Shown here: positions 19,063 through 28,402 of the stretch, piece by piece | How the letters are laid out: the number at the start of each line of letters is the position of its first letter | How positions within the stretch are numbered: the stretch's first letter is position 1 | Assembly (NCBI RefSeq): GCF_900114745.1 | Contig: NZ_FOUB01000006.1 | Location: 62,001-126,000, forward strand | Reading direction: 5' to 3' | Source: Nitrosomonas communis | GTDB taxonomy: Bacteria > Pseudomonadota > Gammaproteobacteria > Burkholderiales > Nitrosomonadaceae | DNA: 64,000 nucleotides | Notes under the pieces: model-generated | Databases searched by the model: none | Told to the model about the DNA's origin: nothing | What the model saw: only the letters and a program-made list of their open reading frames with translations | Made by a program: the position numbers and the translations under genes

Positions 19063-19630
19063 ATGACCATCGAAAAAATTATCTTTGGTACTGGCTGTTT
19101 CTGGGGTGTGGAAGCTACGTTTCATAGCGTTCTTGGCGTAGTCAATGTCAAGTGTGGGTATGCCCATGGCCATATCGCTATCCTAATTACCATGATGTTT
19201 GCTCAGATCAGATAGGCCACGCAGAAGCCGTGCTGGTAGAATATGATGCTTCACTGGTTTCTTTCGGAAATTTACTTAATACTTTCTGGTGTTGTGTTCA
19301 TCTTACTACGCTTAATCATCAAGGACGCGATATAGATTCTCAATACCAATCGACTATATTTTTTATACGCTAAGGCAGAAAGCTGCTGCGATAGCTTCAC
19401 GGAAATGCATTGTAATTCCATTTTCAAATCAAAAATGACGCGAAGGCGAGCCGCAGACAGTATCAATAATACGGCAAGGTGAAGCCAACAAAGACAGTTT
19501 TGATTTAGAAATGGAATAACGAAGCAGGCAGTGGTGAGATCCGATCATAACTGAAATTTTATCTGCTCCTGAGTTTTATCCTGCGGAAGAATATCACCAG
19601 TGTTATTTAGAAAAACATGAAGTGCATTAA
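19063..19630 (+). pseudogene. msrA: Peptide methionine sulfoxide reductase A, frameshifted and interrupted
   Basis: MsrA repairs oxidised methionine. ATG 19063 opens with [16 protein letters not shown], containing the catalytic GCFWG. The frame then shifts near 19170 (to [20 protein letters not shown]) and again near 19370 (to QKAAAIAS). A 103-bp inverted-repeat element (19415-19517) is inserted after that. The C-terminus resumes downstream (PEFYPAEEYHQCYLEKHEVH, stop 19630). Three lesions make the gene non-functional. The inserted element is one of eight family copies in the window. Confidence 0.9.
19415..19517 (+). mobile_element. Inverted-repeat element family 1, copy 1 (inside msrA)
   Basis: 103 bp with about 24-bp terminal inverted repeats (ATTCCATTTTCAAATCAAAA to TTTTGATTTAGAAATGGAAT). 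The core contains GCGAAGGCGAGCCGCAGACA and GGCAAGGTGAAGCC. It interrupts the msrA reading frame, which shows that the family has moved. A target duplication is not evident. Orientation is called plus by the core as written here. Confidence 0.85.
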
Positions 19631-19689
19631 AATATCTTTAATGGAAATTATTTTCTCAAAATGTAGGAGAAATTCAATATAATCATGAT

Positions 19690-20295
19690 ATGAGTAGCTT
19701 ATTTATAATCAGTGCTCCTTCAGGGGCTGGTAAGACCAGCCTGATTAAAGCATTGCTTAAGACTCGTATGGGTTTGAGTCTATCGATTTCACACACCACT
19801 CGCCAACCACGTCCCAATGAAATAAATGGGCAAGATTACTTTTTTATCGATCGGGATATTTTTAATCAGATGTTGGAGCGAGGAGAATTTCTTGAAAGTG
19901 CAGAAGTTTACGGAAATTTATATGGTACCTCATATCCTTGGGTTAAGGATACCATGGCGTCAGGTCAAGATGTTTTGATGGAGATTGATTGTCAGGGCGC
20001 GCAACAGGTACGTCAAATTTTTCCTGAAGCAGTAAGCATTTTTATTTTGCCTCCTTCTCTAGAATCGTTAAAAGCTCGCTTGCAACAGCGCGGACAAGAT
20101 GATCCGGGGACAATTGCGCGACGTCTAAAAGCAGTCCGGGAAGAAGTAAGTCAGGTGAACAAATTTGATTATGCTGTGATCAATAATGAATTGGATGAAG
20201 CACTCAAAGATATTTGTTGTATTATTCGGGCAGAACGCCTCAGAATGATGCATCAGCTAGTTAAACAGCATGTGCTATTAGCACAATTTGCTTAA
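19690..20295 (+). CDS. gmk: Guanylate kinase
   Basis: Phosphorylates GMP to GDP with ATP. The 201 residues are the usual size. The P-loop SAPSGAGKTSL is at residues 8-18, followed by the GMP-binding region SISHTTRQPRPNEINGQDYF and the lid R(L)QQRGQDDPGTIARRL. The nearest AGGAG (19665-19669) is 20 bases from ATG 19690, longer than usual, and the closer ATG at 19684 is in another frame and stops at once. It is first of the gmk-rpoZ-spoT series, which links guanine nucleotide supply with (p)ppGpp metabolism. Confidence 0.96.
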   Translation: MSSLFIISAPSGAGKTSLIKALLKTRMGLSLSISHTTRQPRPNEINGQDYFFIDRDIFNQMLERGEFLESAEVYGNLYGTSYPWVKDTMASGQDVLMEIDCQGAQQVRQIFPEAVSIFILPPSLESLKARLQQRGQDDPGTIARRLKAVREEVSQVNKFDYAVINNELDEALKDICCIIRAERLRMMHQLVKQHVLLAQFA

Positions 20296-20344
20296 ATAAT
20301 ATTATTGAGTAAATTTTTTAAATAAAAAAGAAAAGGAATGAATT

Positions 20345-20548
20345 ATGGCTCGTATCACTGTTGATGACTGTTTAAAAATTATTCCCAATCGCTTTGATAT
20401 GACAATGGCTGCGACTGCGCGAGCAAGACAGATAGCAATTGGTTCTACTCCGATGGTCGATGCTGCTCGAGATAAACCTACTGTCATTGCCCTACGTGAA
20501 TTGGCTAAAGGAAAGGTAGGGCTTGAAATTCTTAATACCATACGTTAA
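20345..20548 (+). CDS. rpoZ: RNA polymerase omega subunit
   Basis: A 67-residue omega subunit that helps fold the beta' subunit and forms part of a ppGpp-binding site. It opens with [20 protein letters not shown] and continues [15 protein letters not shown], standard for the family. AAAGGA lies in front of ATG 20345. It is 49 bp downstream of gmk and upstream of spoT, the usual order. Confidence 0.96.
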   Translation: MARITVDDCLKIIPNRFDMTMAATARARQIAIGSTPMVDAARDKPTVIALRELAKGKVGLEILNTIR

Positions 20549-20866
20549 AAGGTAACGGTAAGAAAATTAAGCTGTAACAGAAAAAATTGAAGTAATCTGT
20601 ATTGTAAGTAACAGATTCTCTGGCGATAGAACGTATAGCATTATCAAATTATTTATTAAATTTTTTATTTCACTCCTCCGATCTTACCTAATACAGAAAT
20701 CGCTATAAATTCACCGATATTCCGGATATATTATGCTGATTATTATCTCCAACGAATTGATCGGAAATAGTTATCATTCTAACATTGTAGTGGCAAATAC
20801 AGAATTTAGCCTGTTATTTGTAAAATAAAGTTGAATTAGCACCGCAAAAAATTGGGAAATGCTTAT
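20549..20866. other. rpoZ-spoT intergenic region
   Basis: About 318 AT-rich bases, unusually long for this normally compact gene pair. No gene, repeat-family member or clear terminator was found. A promoter for spoT could lie here, but none is called. Confidence 0.4.
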
Positions 20867-23011
20867 ATGTCAGAGCTTTCATTATCGAACTCTCATGTAA
20901 TAATGCCTGAAGCTGAGTCATTATTTTTTGAGGTATCGAAATATTTTAAGCCTGAAGAACTAGCTTTACTCAAGGGCTCGTATTTTTTTAGTCAAGGTGC
21001 CCATTCTGGGCAATTCCGTATGACTGGGGAACCTTATATTTCTCATCCTGTGGCGGTTGCTCATATCCTCTGTGAACTCCATCTAGATGTCATCACGCTT
21101 GCTGCTGCATTATTACATGATGTGGTTGAAGATACGGCTATCTCCAAGGAAGAAATTGCCGAAAGATTTGGCGTATCAGTTGCAGAGCTGGTAGATGGTG
21201 TCTCTAAATTAAAGAAGATTGAATTCCAGACCAAAGCTGATGCGCAAGCTGAAAATTTCCGTAAGATGTTATTAGCTATGGCACAGGATGTAAGGGTTAT
21301 CCTTATTAAATTGGCTGACCGCTTACATAATATGCGCACGCTGGAAGTTTTGCGTCCTGACAAGCAGCGTCGCATTGCACGGGAAACTTTGGAGATATAT
21401 GCGCCTATTGCTCATCGGTTAGGTTTGAATAGTATTTACCAAGAATTGCTGGAACTTGGCTTTCGTTATTTCTACCCTAATCGTTACAAGGTGCTAGTGA
21501 AAGCAACTAAAGCAGCTCGTGGCAATCGTCGCGAAATAGTGGGCAAAATCCTCGACGCGATAAAAAATCGACTTAAAGATGCAGGGATAGATGCAATTGT
21601 AACCGGAAGAGAGAAGCATCTTTATAGTATCTACAACAAAATGGTTGAGAAGCATCTGAGCTTCTCGGAAGTATTGGACATTTATGGTTTTCGTGTATTA
21701 GTGAAGGATATTGCTTCATGTTATTTGGCATTAGGCGCCTTACATAGTTTGTATAAACCTATTCCTGGTAAATTTAAGGATTATATTGCGATTCCTAAGC
21801 TTAATGGCTATCAATCGCTTCATAATACTTTGCTGGGGCCTTATGGATTGCCAATAGAAATACAAATTCGAACCTATGAGATGCATCGGATTGCTGAAAT
21901 GGGTGTGGCTTCACATTGGCTCTATAAAAACAATGGTGCAGAGGTAAATGAGCTGCATCTAAAAACTAATCAGTGGCTAAAAAGCTTGTTGGAAACATTA
22001 AGCGATTCTTCCGATTCAATTGAGTTTCTGGAGCACCTCAAGGTCGATCTGTTTCCTGGCGAAGTCTATGTATTTACGCCACAAGGAAAAATACTTGAGC
22101 TACCAAGAGGTTCTACCGCAGTGGATTTTGCTTATGCGATACATACAGATGTGGGTAATTGTTGTGTTGCAGCTAAAATTAATGGGGAAAATATACCATT
22201 GCGCACTGAATTAATGAATGGTGATCGTGTTGAGATTATAACTGCGCCCTATGCTAACCCTAATCCTGCTTGGCTCTCTTATGTTGCTACCGCAAGGGCG
22301 CGTTCAAGTATTCGTTATTTTCTTAGAACCATTCAATATGAAGAGTCAGTAAAGTTAGGTGAGCGTTTACTCAATCAAGCTCTATCCTCATTTGGGGTCA
22401 ACCCTGATTCTATCACTGACATACAATGGGAAAGACTTGTCAAGGACAGCGGTGCTAAGTCAAAAAAAGCCTTGCTTGCTGATATTACCTTAGGAAAGCA
22501 ATTGTCGGCGGTCATTGCTAAACGTTTGGTAGTACCTGGAGAATCCATATCTGAAGTTACTAGTGCCAGTCATCCCGTTGTGATTCTTGGGACAGAAGGT
22601 ATGACAGTACAGTTTGCTCGATGCTGTTATCCCCTTCCTGGGGATACAATCGTTGGGCTGATTAAAAAAGATCAGGGGTTAGTGATTCATGTGCATGATT
22701 GCCCTGTTGTGATGAGAATCCAGAAAAAATCTGAGAATGTGTTGGATGTGACGTGGGGCAAAGAGATCGCCAGAACTTTTGAAGTAAGTATTAACATGAT
22801 AGCGGTAAATCAACGTGGTGTGCTTGCTAGAATTGCTGCAGAAATTGCCAGAGCTGATTCAAATATCGATGATGTTACTATGGAAAGTGATAAAGATTAC
22901 ACCACGATGCAATTCATTCTGCAGGCTAGAAATCGTCAACATCTTGCTCAAATCATGCGAGGTTTGAGGCATATTCAAGAAGTTGTGAAACTTGGTCGAG
23001 CGAAGAATTAG
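20867..23011 (+). CDS. spoT: Bifunctional (p)ppGpp synthetase/hydrolase
   Basis: A 714-residue RelA/SpoT homologue governing the stringent response. An HD hydrolase domain is intact (GEPYISHPVAVAHIL; HDVVEDT near 90; KLADRLHNMRTLE), so hydrolysis should be active. The synthetase domain follows (DIYGFRVLV; GRYK-like region GKFKDYIAIPKLNGYQSLH). Then come a TGS domain (VYVFTPQGKILELPRGSTAV) and a C-terminal ACT domain (VNQRGVLARIAAEIARADSN). ATG 20867 with GGGAA eight bases upstream is preferred over TTG 20852. It carries its usual rpoZ/gmk neighbours. Confidence 0.95.
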   Translation: MSELSLSNSHVIMPEAESLFFEVSKYFKPEELALLKGSYFFSQGAHSGQFRMTGEPYISHPVAVAHILCELHLDVITLAAALLHDVVEDTAISKEEIAERFGVSVAELVDGVSKLKKIEFQTKADAQAENFRKMLLAMAQDVRVILIKLADRLHNMRTLEVLRPDKQRRIARETLEIYAPIAHRLGLNSIYQELLELGFRYFYPNRYKVLVKATKAARGNRREIVGKILDAIKNRLKDAGIDAIVTGREKHLYSIYNKMVEKHLSFSEVLDIYGFRVLVKDIASCYLALGALHSLYKPIPGKFKDYIAIPKLNGYQSLHNTLLGPYGLPIEIQIRTYEMHRIAEMGVASHWLYKNNGAEVNELHLKTNQWLKSLLETLSDSSDSIEFLEHLKVDLFPGEVYVFTPQGKILELPRGSTAVDFAYAIHTDVGNCCVAAKINGENIPLRTELMNGDRVEIITAPYANPNPAWLSYVATARARSSIRYFLRTIQYEESVKLGERLLNQALSSFGVNPDSITDIQWERLVKDSGAKSKKALLADITLGKQLSAVIAKRLVVPGESISEVTSASHPVVILGTEGMTVQFARCCYPLPGDTIVGLIKKDQGLVIHVHDCPVVMRIQKKSENVLDVTWGKEIARTFEVSINMIAVNQRGVLARIAAEIARADSNIDDVTMESDKDYTTMQFILQARNRQHLAQIMRGLRHIQEVVKLGRAKN

Positions 23012-23160
23012 GCGTTTTTTATTATTTAAAAAGCTCAGCAGGTAACCATTTTAATGATTTTTGGATAATTTAACCTAAAAATCGTAGTTGGACGGGGCGG
23101 AGCAGGTAGTGATCCAAATGTAAAGCAAGGCGTGATGAGGCACGTAGGTCACTCGCTGTA

Positions 23161-23263
23161 ATTCCATTTCTAAATCACAACTGACTTTGTCGGCTTCGCC
23201 TTGCTGTATTATTTATACTGTCTGTGGCTTGCCTTCGCGTCATTTTTGATTTGGAAATGGAAT
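23161..23263 (-). mobile_element. Inverted-repeat element family 1, copy 2
   Basis: 103 bp, ATTCCATTTCTAAATCAC to GATTTGGAAATGGAAT, with the core in the opposite orientation to copy 1 (GGCTTCGCCTTGCTGTATTA). It lies 150 bp after spoT. The rest of 23012-23422 holds no recognised gene; a 66-codon frame that starts inside the element is rejected. Confidence 0.85.
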
Positions 23264-23422
23264 AACGAAAAGCAAGACCGTATTCGTACCGGGCCTGGTG
23301 CAATATATTATGCGCCTCGTAGCGGCATCAATATTCTGGTGAGTGAGAAAATTTCAAAAACAATATTTAAATCATCTGGATTTAGTTTTTCAATAAAGTA
23401 GTCAACTGAAATTCTTTTAGGT

Positions 23423-24064
23423 TTAATTCGAGGCTCGCTCTTTTCGCGCTTTGTCGATTAATTCATTCAATACCTGAATCGTGTCGCGCGGTGTGCCGCT
23501 CATCTTTCCACTTGTTATATATTTTCCTTCAATTACTAAAGCCGGTACACCGGTTAATTTATATTGCCTTATCATTTGCGAGACCCTAGCAACCTGGTTT
23601 TGAACGGAAAAAGAATTATAGGCATTGATAAATTTTTCGCGTTCAATTCCTTGTTTCTCGATCCAATCAAATAGTACGGCTTCCTTTGACAAATCAATTT
23701 TGTCACGATGAATCGCTTTGTATACCTTATCGTGAAGTTCTTTTGTAATACCTAACGCTTCCATTGCATATAAAGTTTTGGCTGCAGGCGTCCAATTAGC
23801 ACGGAAAATTGCGGGAACATATCGAAATTTTACATCCTTGGGAGCAGTCTTGCGCCAATTATCGATATGTGGATGTAATTCATAGCAATGCGGGCAGCCA
23901 TACCAGAAAAACTCAATGACCTCAATGCTTCGCTGATCTTCGGTTGGCTGAGGATTTGCGAGAATAATATAATCGCGCCCTTCAATGATTTCTGCATGCG
24001 CAAGCAATATCCCTGAGAGACTGAGGGCAATGAATACTAGGAAAAATTTAAATAATTTATTCAT
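23423..24064 (-). CDS. dsbA: Periplasmic thiol:disulfide interchange protein DsbA
   Basis: Introduces disulfide bonds into exported proteins. The 213 residues have a signal peptide (1-24, AHA cleavage), the active site C57-P-H-C60 in FFWYGCPHCYEL, and the cis-Pro loop TGVPALVIEGKY near 175. Its length is typical of the DsbA/DsbL group. It is last in an argS-SPOR-dsbA run, an order common in betaproteobacteria, 72 bp after the SPOR gene. The periplasmic c-type cytochromes and other secreted proteins are plausible clients. Confidence 0.94.
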   Translation of the reverse strand: MNKLFKFFLVFIALSLSGILLAHAEIIEGRDYIILANPQPTEDQRSIEVIEFFWYGCPHCYELHPHIDNWRKTAPKDVKFRYVPAIFRANWTPAAKTLYAMEALGITKELHDKVYKAIHRDKIDLSKEAVLFDWIEKQGIEREKFINAYNSFSVQNQVARVSQMIRQYKLTGVPALVIEGKYITSGKMSGTPRDTIQVLNELIDKARKERASN

Positions 24065-24136
24065 ATTTTATTATGCTCTTTTATAAATTGTTTAGCTAAC
24101 GGCTATCCAGTAATAAAATTTACTGAATCATGATGG

Positions 24137-24748
24137 TTATGGTGTTTTCTTAGGAACTCTGACAAAGCTGGCTTCTATTCCATTTTCTTGTAATGAACTT
24201 CGTATTTGATCAATTTCGGTAATTTTTGCATAAGGACCTATACGTACTCTATATCGCGTACCTTTATCAGAAGATTCTGCTGTTTGAACAGAAGCAATTA
24301 CACCGAGTAATGCCAGTTCTGCTTTCATTCTTTCCGCATCACCTGGATTTTTATACGAGCCAATCTGTAGGAAATAATCACTTGCCGAACCCGCGTCATT
24401 TATTACGGCAGATGGTGATTGCCGCTTCCCTTGATTGAATGGCTCTTCGGCTGAAGGCTCATCTATACCTGGAAGTATATTATAGAAATCAAAACGAGGC
24501 TTGTTTGCACTGAATTGCTCAGTTTCCTTGTGAGTGCTACCATTTTGTGAATTTTTGGCAATACTTTCTTGAGACTTGGTTTTGGCTGATTTTTCTTCAG
24601 TTAGGAACGGGCTTGGAGCTTGATTGATGAATGCCCATACGCCTATTGCACTTGCTATGCCAAGCGCATAGCCGATAAAGAGTCCTAGAATAAGTGAACC
24701 ACTGCTTTTTGCGGTTGCCATACCCTTGGATTTATAGTCTCTGCTCAT
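24137..24748 (-). CDS. SPOR-domain membrane protein (FtsN-like)
   Basis: A 203-residue protein. It has a short cytoplasmic N-terminus, one transmembrane segment (about 18-38, LILGLFIGYALGIASAIGVW) and a long polar Ser/Lys/Glu-rich linker. A C-terminal SPOR domain follows (about 122-200, YFLQIGSYKNPGDAERMKAE, then YRVRIGPYAKITEI). SPOR domains bind denuded septal peptidoglycan, so a division role is likely. It lies between argS and dsbA, as in related genomes. It is smaller than E. coli FtsN and lacks a recognisable FtsN activation motif, so the symbol is left empty. Confidence 0.85.
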   Translation of the reverse strand: MSRDYKSKGMATAKSSGSLILGLFIGYALGIASAIGVWAFINQAPSPFLTEEKSAKTKSQESIAKNSQNGSTHKETEQFSANKPRFDFYNILPGIDEPSAEEPFNQGKRQSPSAVINDAGSASDYFLQIGSYKNPGDAERMKAELALLGVIASVQTAESSDKGTRYRVRIGPYAKITEIDQIRSSLQENGIEASFVRVPKKTP

Positions 24749-24777
24749 GAAAATTCCTATACTATATATGATTTGTA

Positions 24778-26529
24778 TTACATTTTGCTGGGAGCGGTTA
24801 CGCCTAATAATTTCAACCCATTTGCCAGAACTTGCTTAATTGCTGCAATTAATGCCAGTCTCGCCAATTTAAGCGTTTCTTCTAACACGAGAAAACGAGT
24901 CGAATTATAATAACTATGGAATTCGCTAGCTAATTCCTTTAGATAAAAAGCAATCAGGTGAGGAGCGCGTTCCCTTCCTGCTGCTTCCACTATATCCGGG
25001 TAATCGATCAATTTTTGTAGAAGCATCAGCTCCGGCTGGCTCGTCAACAAATCGGTATCCGTAGTCGAGAGTGTGTTTTCATTTTCCCCCCATTGAGTGA
25101 GTACACTATTTATGCGTGCATGAGCATATTGAACGTAATATACCGGATTATCAGTGGATTGTGATTTTGCAAGATCCAAGTCAAAGTCCAAATGTTGATC
25201 ACTTTTACGTAATACATAAAAGAACCGTGCCGCATCATTACCAACTTCTTGACGTAATTCTCGTAGTGAAACAAATTCTCCAGAGCGTGTAGACATAGAA
25301 ACTTTTTTGCCATTCCGATAGAGCACAGCAAATTGAACCAGAGCAATCTCAAGTTTGTCGGGATCAAGTGCCAATGCTTGGATTGCGCCTTTTACTCGCG
25401 CAATATAACCATGATGATCTGCTCCCCACACATTGATGATATGGGCAAAATGACGTTCATATTTGTTAAGATGATAGGCTATATCGGAAGCAAAATAAGT
25501 GTATTGCCCATTTTCGCGTTGTACTACACGGTCTTTTTCATCCCCAAAATAAGTAGAGCGAAACCAAGTAGCACCGTCTTGCTTATACAAAGTATTTTTT
25601 TCATCAAGTAATTGAATAGCACGCATTACCATGCCGTTATCATACAGCGATTGTTCTGAAAACCAGGTATCAAACTCCACGCCAAATTCCATTAAATCAT
25701 TGCGACCATCACCCAATTGTTCAGTCAGCACAAAATTGTGAATATAAGCGTAATCTTCTCCTAACGTATGTTTTGCGATAGCAATCAACTTGTCTAAACG
25801 CTCATCAGCATCAAGTCTTGTTTCAATTTGGATGAGTTCCTGCAGAATCGAATTAGCTTGGTGTACATAGCGATTACCATGCGCCTCATGAATTAACTTG
25901 GCCATGTCAGCTACATATCTGCCCTGATAAGCATTTTCTGGGAAAGGGAAGGTATACCCGCAGAGCTCAAGGTAACGTAGCCAGGTTGAGAGTGCTAATA
26001 TATCCATCTGTCTACCCGCATCATTAACATAATACTCTCGAGTGACAGAATAACCATTAGCCACCATAATGTTTGCCAAGCTGGCACCATAGGCTGCGCC
26101 ACGGCCATGCCCAACATGTAGAGGCCCAGTAGGATTGGCAGAAACAAACTCAATTTGAATTTTTTTTCCTTTTCCTGAATTATTATGGCCAAATTTATCG
26201 CCCTGTAGTAGCACACCGGATAAAAACTGCTGTTTTGCTGAAATTTTCAAGAAGAGATTGATAAATCCATTGCCTGCAATTTCAGCTTTTTCTAAATAAG
26301 GTGAATCAGGTAATGCATCAATAAGTGCTGTTGCGATTTCACGTGGGTTTTTGTGCAAATACCTGGTTAATTGCATTGCCAGATTACTTGAATAATCGCC
26401 ATGATTAGCTTGCTTGGGGCGCGCTAATTCAATATTAATTTCGTAGTTTTGAGGAAGAATCTTTTGGGTTGCCAGAAGCAGTAATTGGGAGAGATGGATT
26501 TTATAATTACATTGAGTTGATACTGTCAT
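24778..26529 (-). CDS. argS: Arginyl-tRNA synthetase
   Basis: Class I aminoacyl-tRNA synthetase charging tRNA-Arg. The 583 residues have an N-terminal Add-1 domain, the HIGH-type motif in FVSANPTGPLHVGHGRGAAY (residues about 110-128), the KMSKS-loop counterpart GKKVSMSTRSGEF near 375 and a C-terminal DALR anticodon-binding domain (HSYYNSTRFLV, then LKLLGVTAPSKM). ATG 26529 opens MTVSTQCNYK. It heads the argS-SPOR-dsbA run. Confidence 0.96.
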   Translation of the reverse strand: MTVSTQCNYKIHLSQLLLLATQKILPQNYEINIELARPKQANHGDYSSNLAMQLTRYLHKNPREIATALIDALPDSPYLEKAEIAGNGFINLFLKISAKQQFLSGVLLQGDKFGHNNSGKGKKIQIEFVSANPTGPLHVGHGRGAAYGASLANIMVANGYSVTREYYVNDAGRQMDILALSTWLRYLELCGYTFPFPENAYQGRYVADMAKLIHEAHGNRYVHQANSILQELIQIETRLDADERLDKLIAIAKHTLGEDYAYIHNFVLTEQLGDGRNDLMEFGVEFDTWFSEQSLYDNGMVMRAIQLLDEKNTLYKQDGATWFRSTYFGDEKDRVVQRENGQYTYFASDIAYHLNKYERHFAHIINVWGADHHGYIARVKGAIQALALDPDKLEIALVQFAVLYRNGKKVSMSTRSGEFVSLRELRQEVGNDAARFFYVLRKSDQHLDFDLDLAKSQSTDNPVYYVQYAHARINSVLTQWGENENTLSTTDTDLLTSQPELMLLQKLIDYPDIVEAAGRERAPHLIAFYLKELASEFHSYYNSTRFLVLEETLKLARLALIAAIKQVLANGLKLLGVTAPSKM

Positions 26530-26728
26530 GATGAGAAAATCAATTTAATAAGGCGTTATTATAACGAGGAAGAGATAAGCTAAGTCTATCGCATTAGTGG
26601 TTTATACCCTAGGTGCAATAAGTATTATATTTAATTTGCTTGTCTCGTATTTTCTGGGTTTAGTGTTCGCTAGCAGGTTATAATGTATAGGGTTGTAAAT
26701 TTTGCTCGGAAAAATAAAGGTTATAAGC

Positions 26729-27388
26729 ATGAATGATTCAATAGTCAATCAAGAAGCAGTAACACTAGATGATTGTATTCAGCATGCAAAAGTAGTGCTG
26801 GATGAACAGATCGCGCATATCAAAAGTAAACGTTATGATTTTGCTCCTCAATTCAAGGAGATGACAATCCAGCTTTATCTGGTTGGCGTGATGTGGCAGT
26901 TCTATGAAAAGCATGATTTTACAGAAATAGCTCGTGAGAAAGCATTCTCAACGTTATGCTCAATGATGATTAAGGATGGTATCAAACCTAAGCGAGCACA
27001 AAAACAAGTGGATTTTCTAAAAAAAATATCTAAACTGGAAGATGGGGATGATGCTTTGGCGATAGCAATTGGTCGTGAATCGCAGCCTGGAGATGAGAGT
27101 CTGGCTGAGATTTTTGATCATTATGTTGATGAGATTGGAGTTTCTGGTTCTTTATGGCGGCATTATGATCTTGGAAAAAAAATCATATTATTTGGTGGAT
27201 TATTGACGGGCTTTGCTGGGGTATGGTTTGTCACCATTTTTTTGCCTGAAAGTAGTGATATTTTTATTTTAGCTTTTGGTTTGCTGACCGCATTTCTTTT
27301 TGTGGCTTCAGTATCTTTAATTGGACTACTGATTTATCGTATTAAATTCAAGAAAAGAAAACATCCAGAAATACCCCCTGCTGCATAA
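26729..27388 (+). CDS. Hypothetical protein with two C-terminal membrane helices
   Basis: A 219-residue protein; ATG 26729 has AAAGG eight bases upstream. Residues 1-150 are soluble, mainly helical and charged. Two hydrophobic segments follow (about 153-175, KKIILFGGLLTGFAGVWFVT; 182-208, IFILAFGLLTAFLFVASVSL) and a basic tail (RIKFKKRKHPE) probably faces the cytoplasm. No known domain is recognised. It stands alone between argS (divergent) and folD, 94 bp before the latter. Confidence 0.65.
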   Translation: MNDSIVNQEAVTLDDCIQHAKVVLDEQIAHIKSKRYDFAPQFKEMTIQLYLVGVMWQFYEKHDFTEIAREKAFSTLCSMMIKDGIKPKRAQKQVDFLKKISKLEDGDDALAIAIGRESQPGDESLAEIFDHYVDEIGVSGSLWRHYDLGKKIILFGGLLTGFAGVWFVTIFLPESSDIFILAFGLLTAFLFVASVSLIGLLIYRIKFKKRKHPEIPPAA

Positions 27389-27482
27389 AAAATTCAGTTG
27401 TGGTGCTTGTGGTAATCATAGTTGGAATCTAAAAAGATCTTTTTTGTACAATTATTCAATTTAGCCTATTTCTTGCAAAGTA

Positions 27483-28340
27483 ATGAGTGCTGATATCATT
27501 GATGGCAATGCCATAGCGAGTAAAATCCGTGCAGAATTAAAAATACGTGCTGAGAATCTTGCAAAAGAGGGGATGCAGCCTGGTTTGGCTGTTATTTTAA
27601 TAGGCGATGATCCAGCTTCTGGTATTTACGTGCGTAATAAGGCCAAAGCCTGTAGAGATTCAGGAATTCACTCTGAGGTTTACAATTTTCCTGGTAAAAC
27701 GTCTCAAGAGACCGTGCTTCAGCAGATCCATGCATTAAATGCAAATCCTGAAATTCATGGAATTTTAGTGCAACTACCTTTGCCGCTACACTTTGAAAGT
27801 CATCGAATCATTGCTGCTATCGCGATTGAAAAAGATGTGGATGGATTCCATCCTTGCAACGTCGGGGCACTCGTAACTGGCAATGCTTTATTTTTTCCTT
27901 GTACACCTTATGGTGTCATGATGATGTTAAAAGAACGCGATGTATTAATCGAGGGACAGCATGCAGTCGTTGTGGGGCGCAGTAATATTGTGGGTAAGCC
28001 AATGTCATTGATGCTTCTGGAGAAAGGAGCGACCGTCACCATTTGTAGTTCTAAAACAAGAAACTTGGCTGAACATACTCGGAACGCAGATATTTTAGTA
28101 GTGGCCACCGGGAAGTCACGTATGATTACTGCTGAAATGGTCAAGTCAGGCGCAACTGTGATTGATGTTGGGATTAACCGTATGGACGATGGGACACTAT
28201 GCGGTGATGTGGATTTTACTTCGATAAAGGAAAAAGCCGGCTATATTACACCTGTTCCTGGAGGAGTTGGACCTATGACGATTACCATGTTAATGAGTAA
28301 TACCATTGAAGCGGCTGAGCGCGCTAGGGCGGCTATGTAA
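27483..28340 (+). CDS. folD: Methylenetetrahydrofolate dehydrogenase/cyclohydrolase
   Basis: Bifunctional enzyme converting 5,10-methylene-THF to 10-formyl-THF with NADP, supplying one-carbon units. The 285 residues have the signature [17 protein letters not shown] near 37-53 with the catalytic Tyr and Lys. The NADP-binding loop [12 protein letters not shown] is near 163 and the C-terminal signature [16 protein letters not shown] near 258. ATG 27483 is used; no strong Shine-Dalgarno sequence is seen. Confidence 0.96.
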   Translation: MSADIIDGNAIASKIRAELKIRAENLAKEGMQPGLAVILIGDDPASGIYVRNKAKACRDSGIHSEVYNFPGKTSQETVLQQIHALNANPEIHGILVQLPLPLHFESHRIIAAIAIEKDVDGFHPCNVGALVTGNALFFPCTPYGVMMMLKERDVLIEGQHAVVVGRSNIVGKPMSLMLLEKGATVTICSSKTRNLAEHTRNADILVVATGKSRMITAEMVKSGATVIDVGINRMDDGTLCGDVDFTSIKEKAGYITPVPGGVGPMTITMLMSNTIEAAERARAAM

Positions 28341-28402
28341 TTTTTGTCTAAAATTGACCAGTATATTATTTCCAAACTGAAATACGGGAGCTGCTACTCA
28401 AT

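Noticed and set aside
23201..23401. 66-codon frame after spoT
   Set aside because: It begins inside a family 1 repeat element and has no ribosome-binding site or recognisable sequence.
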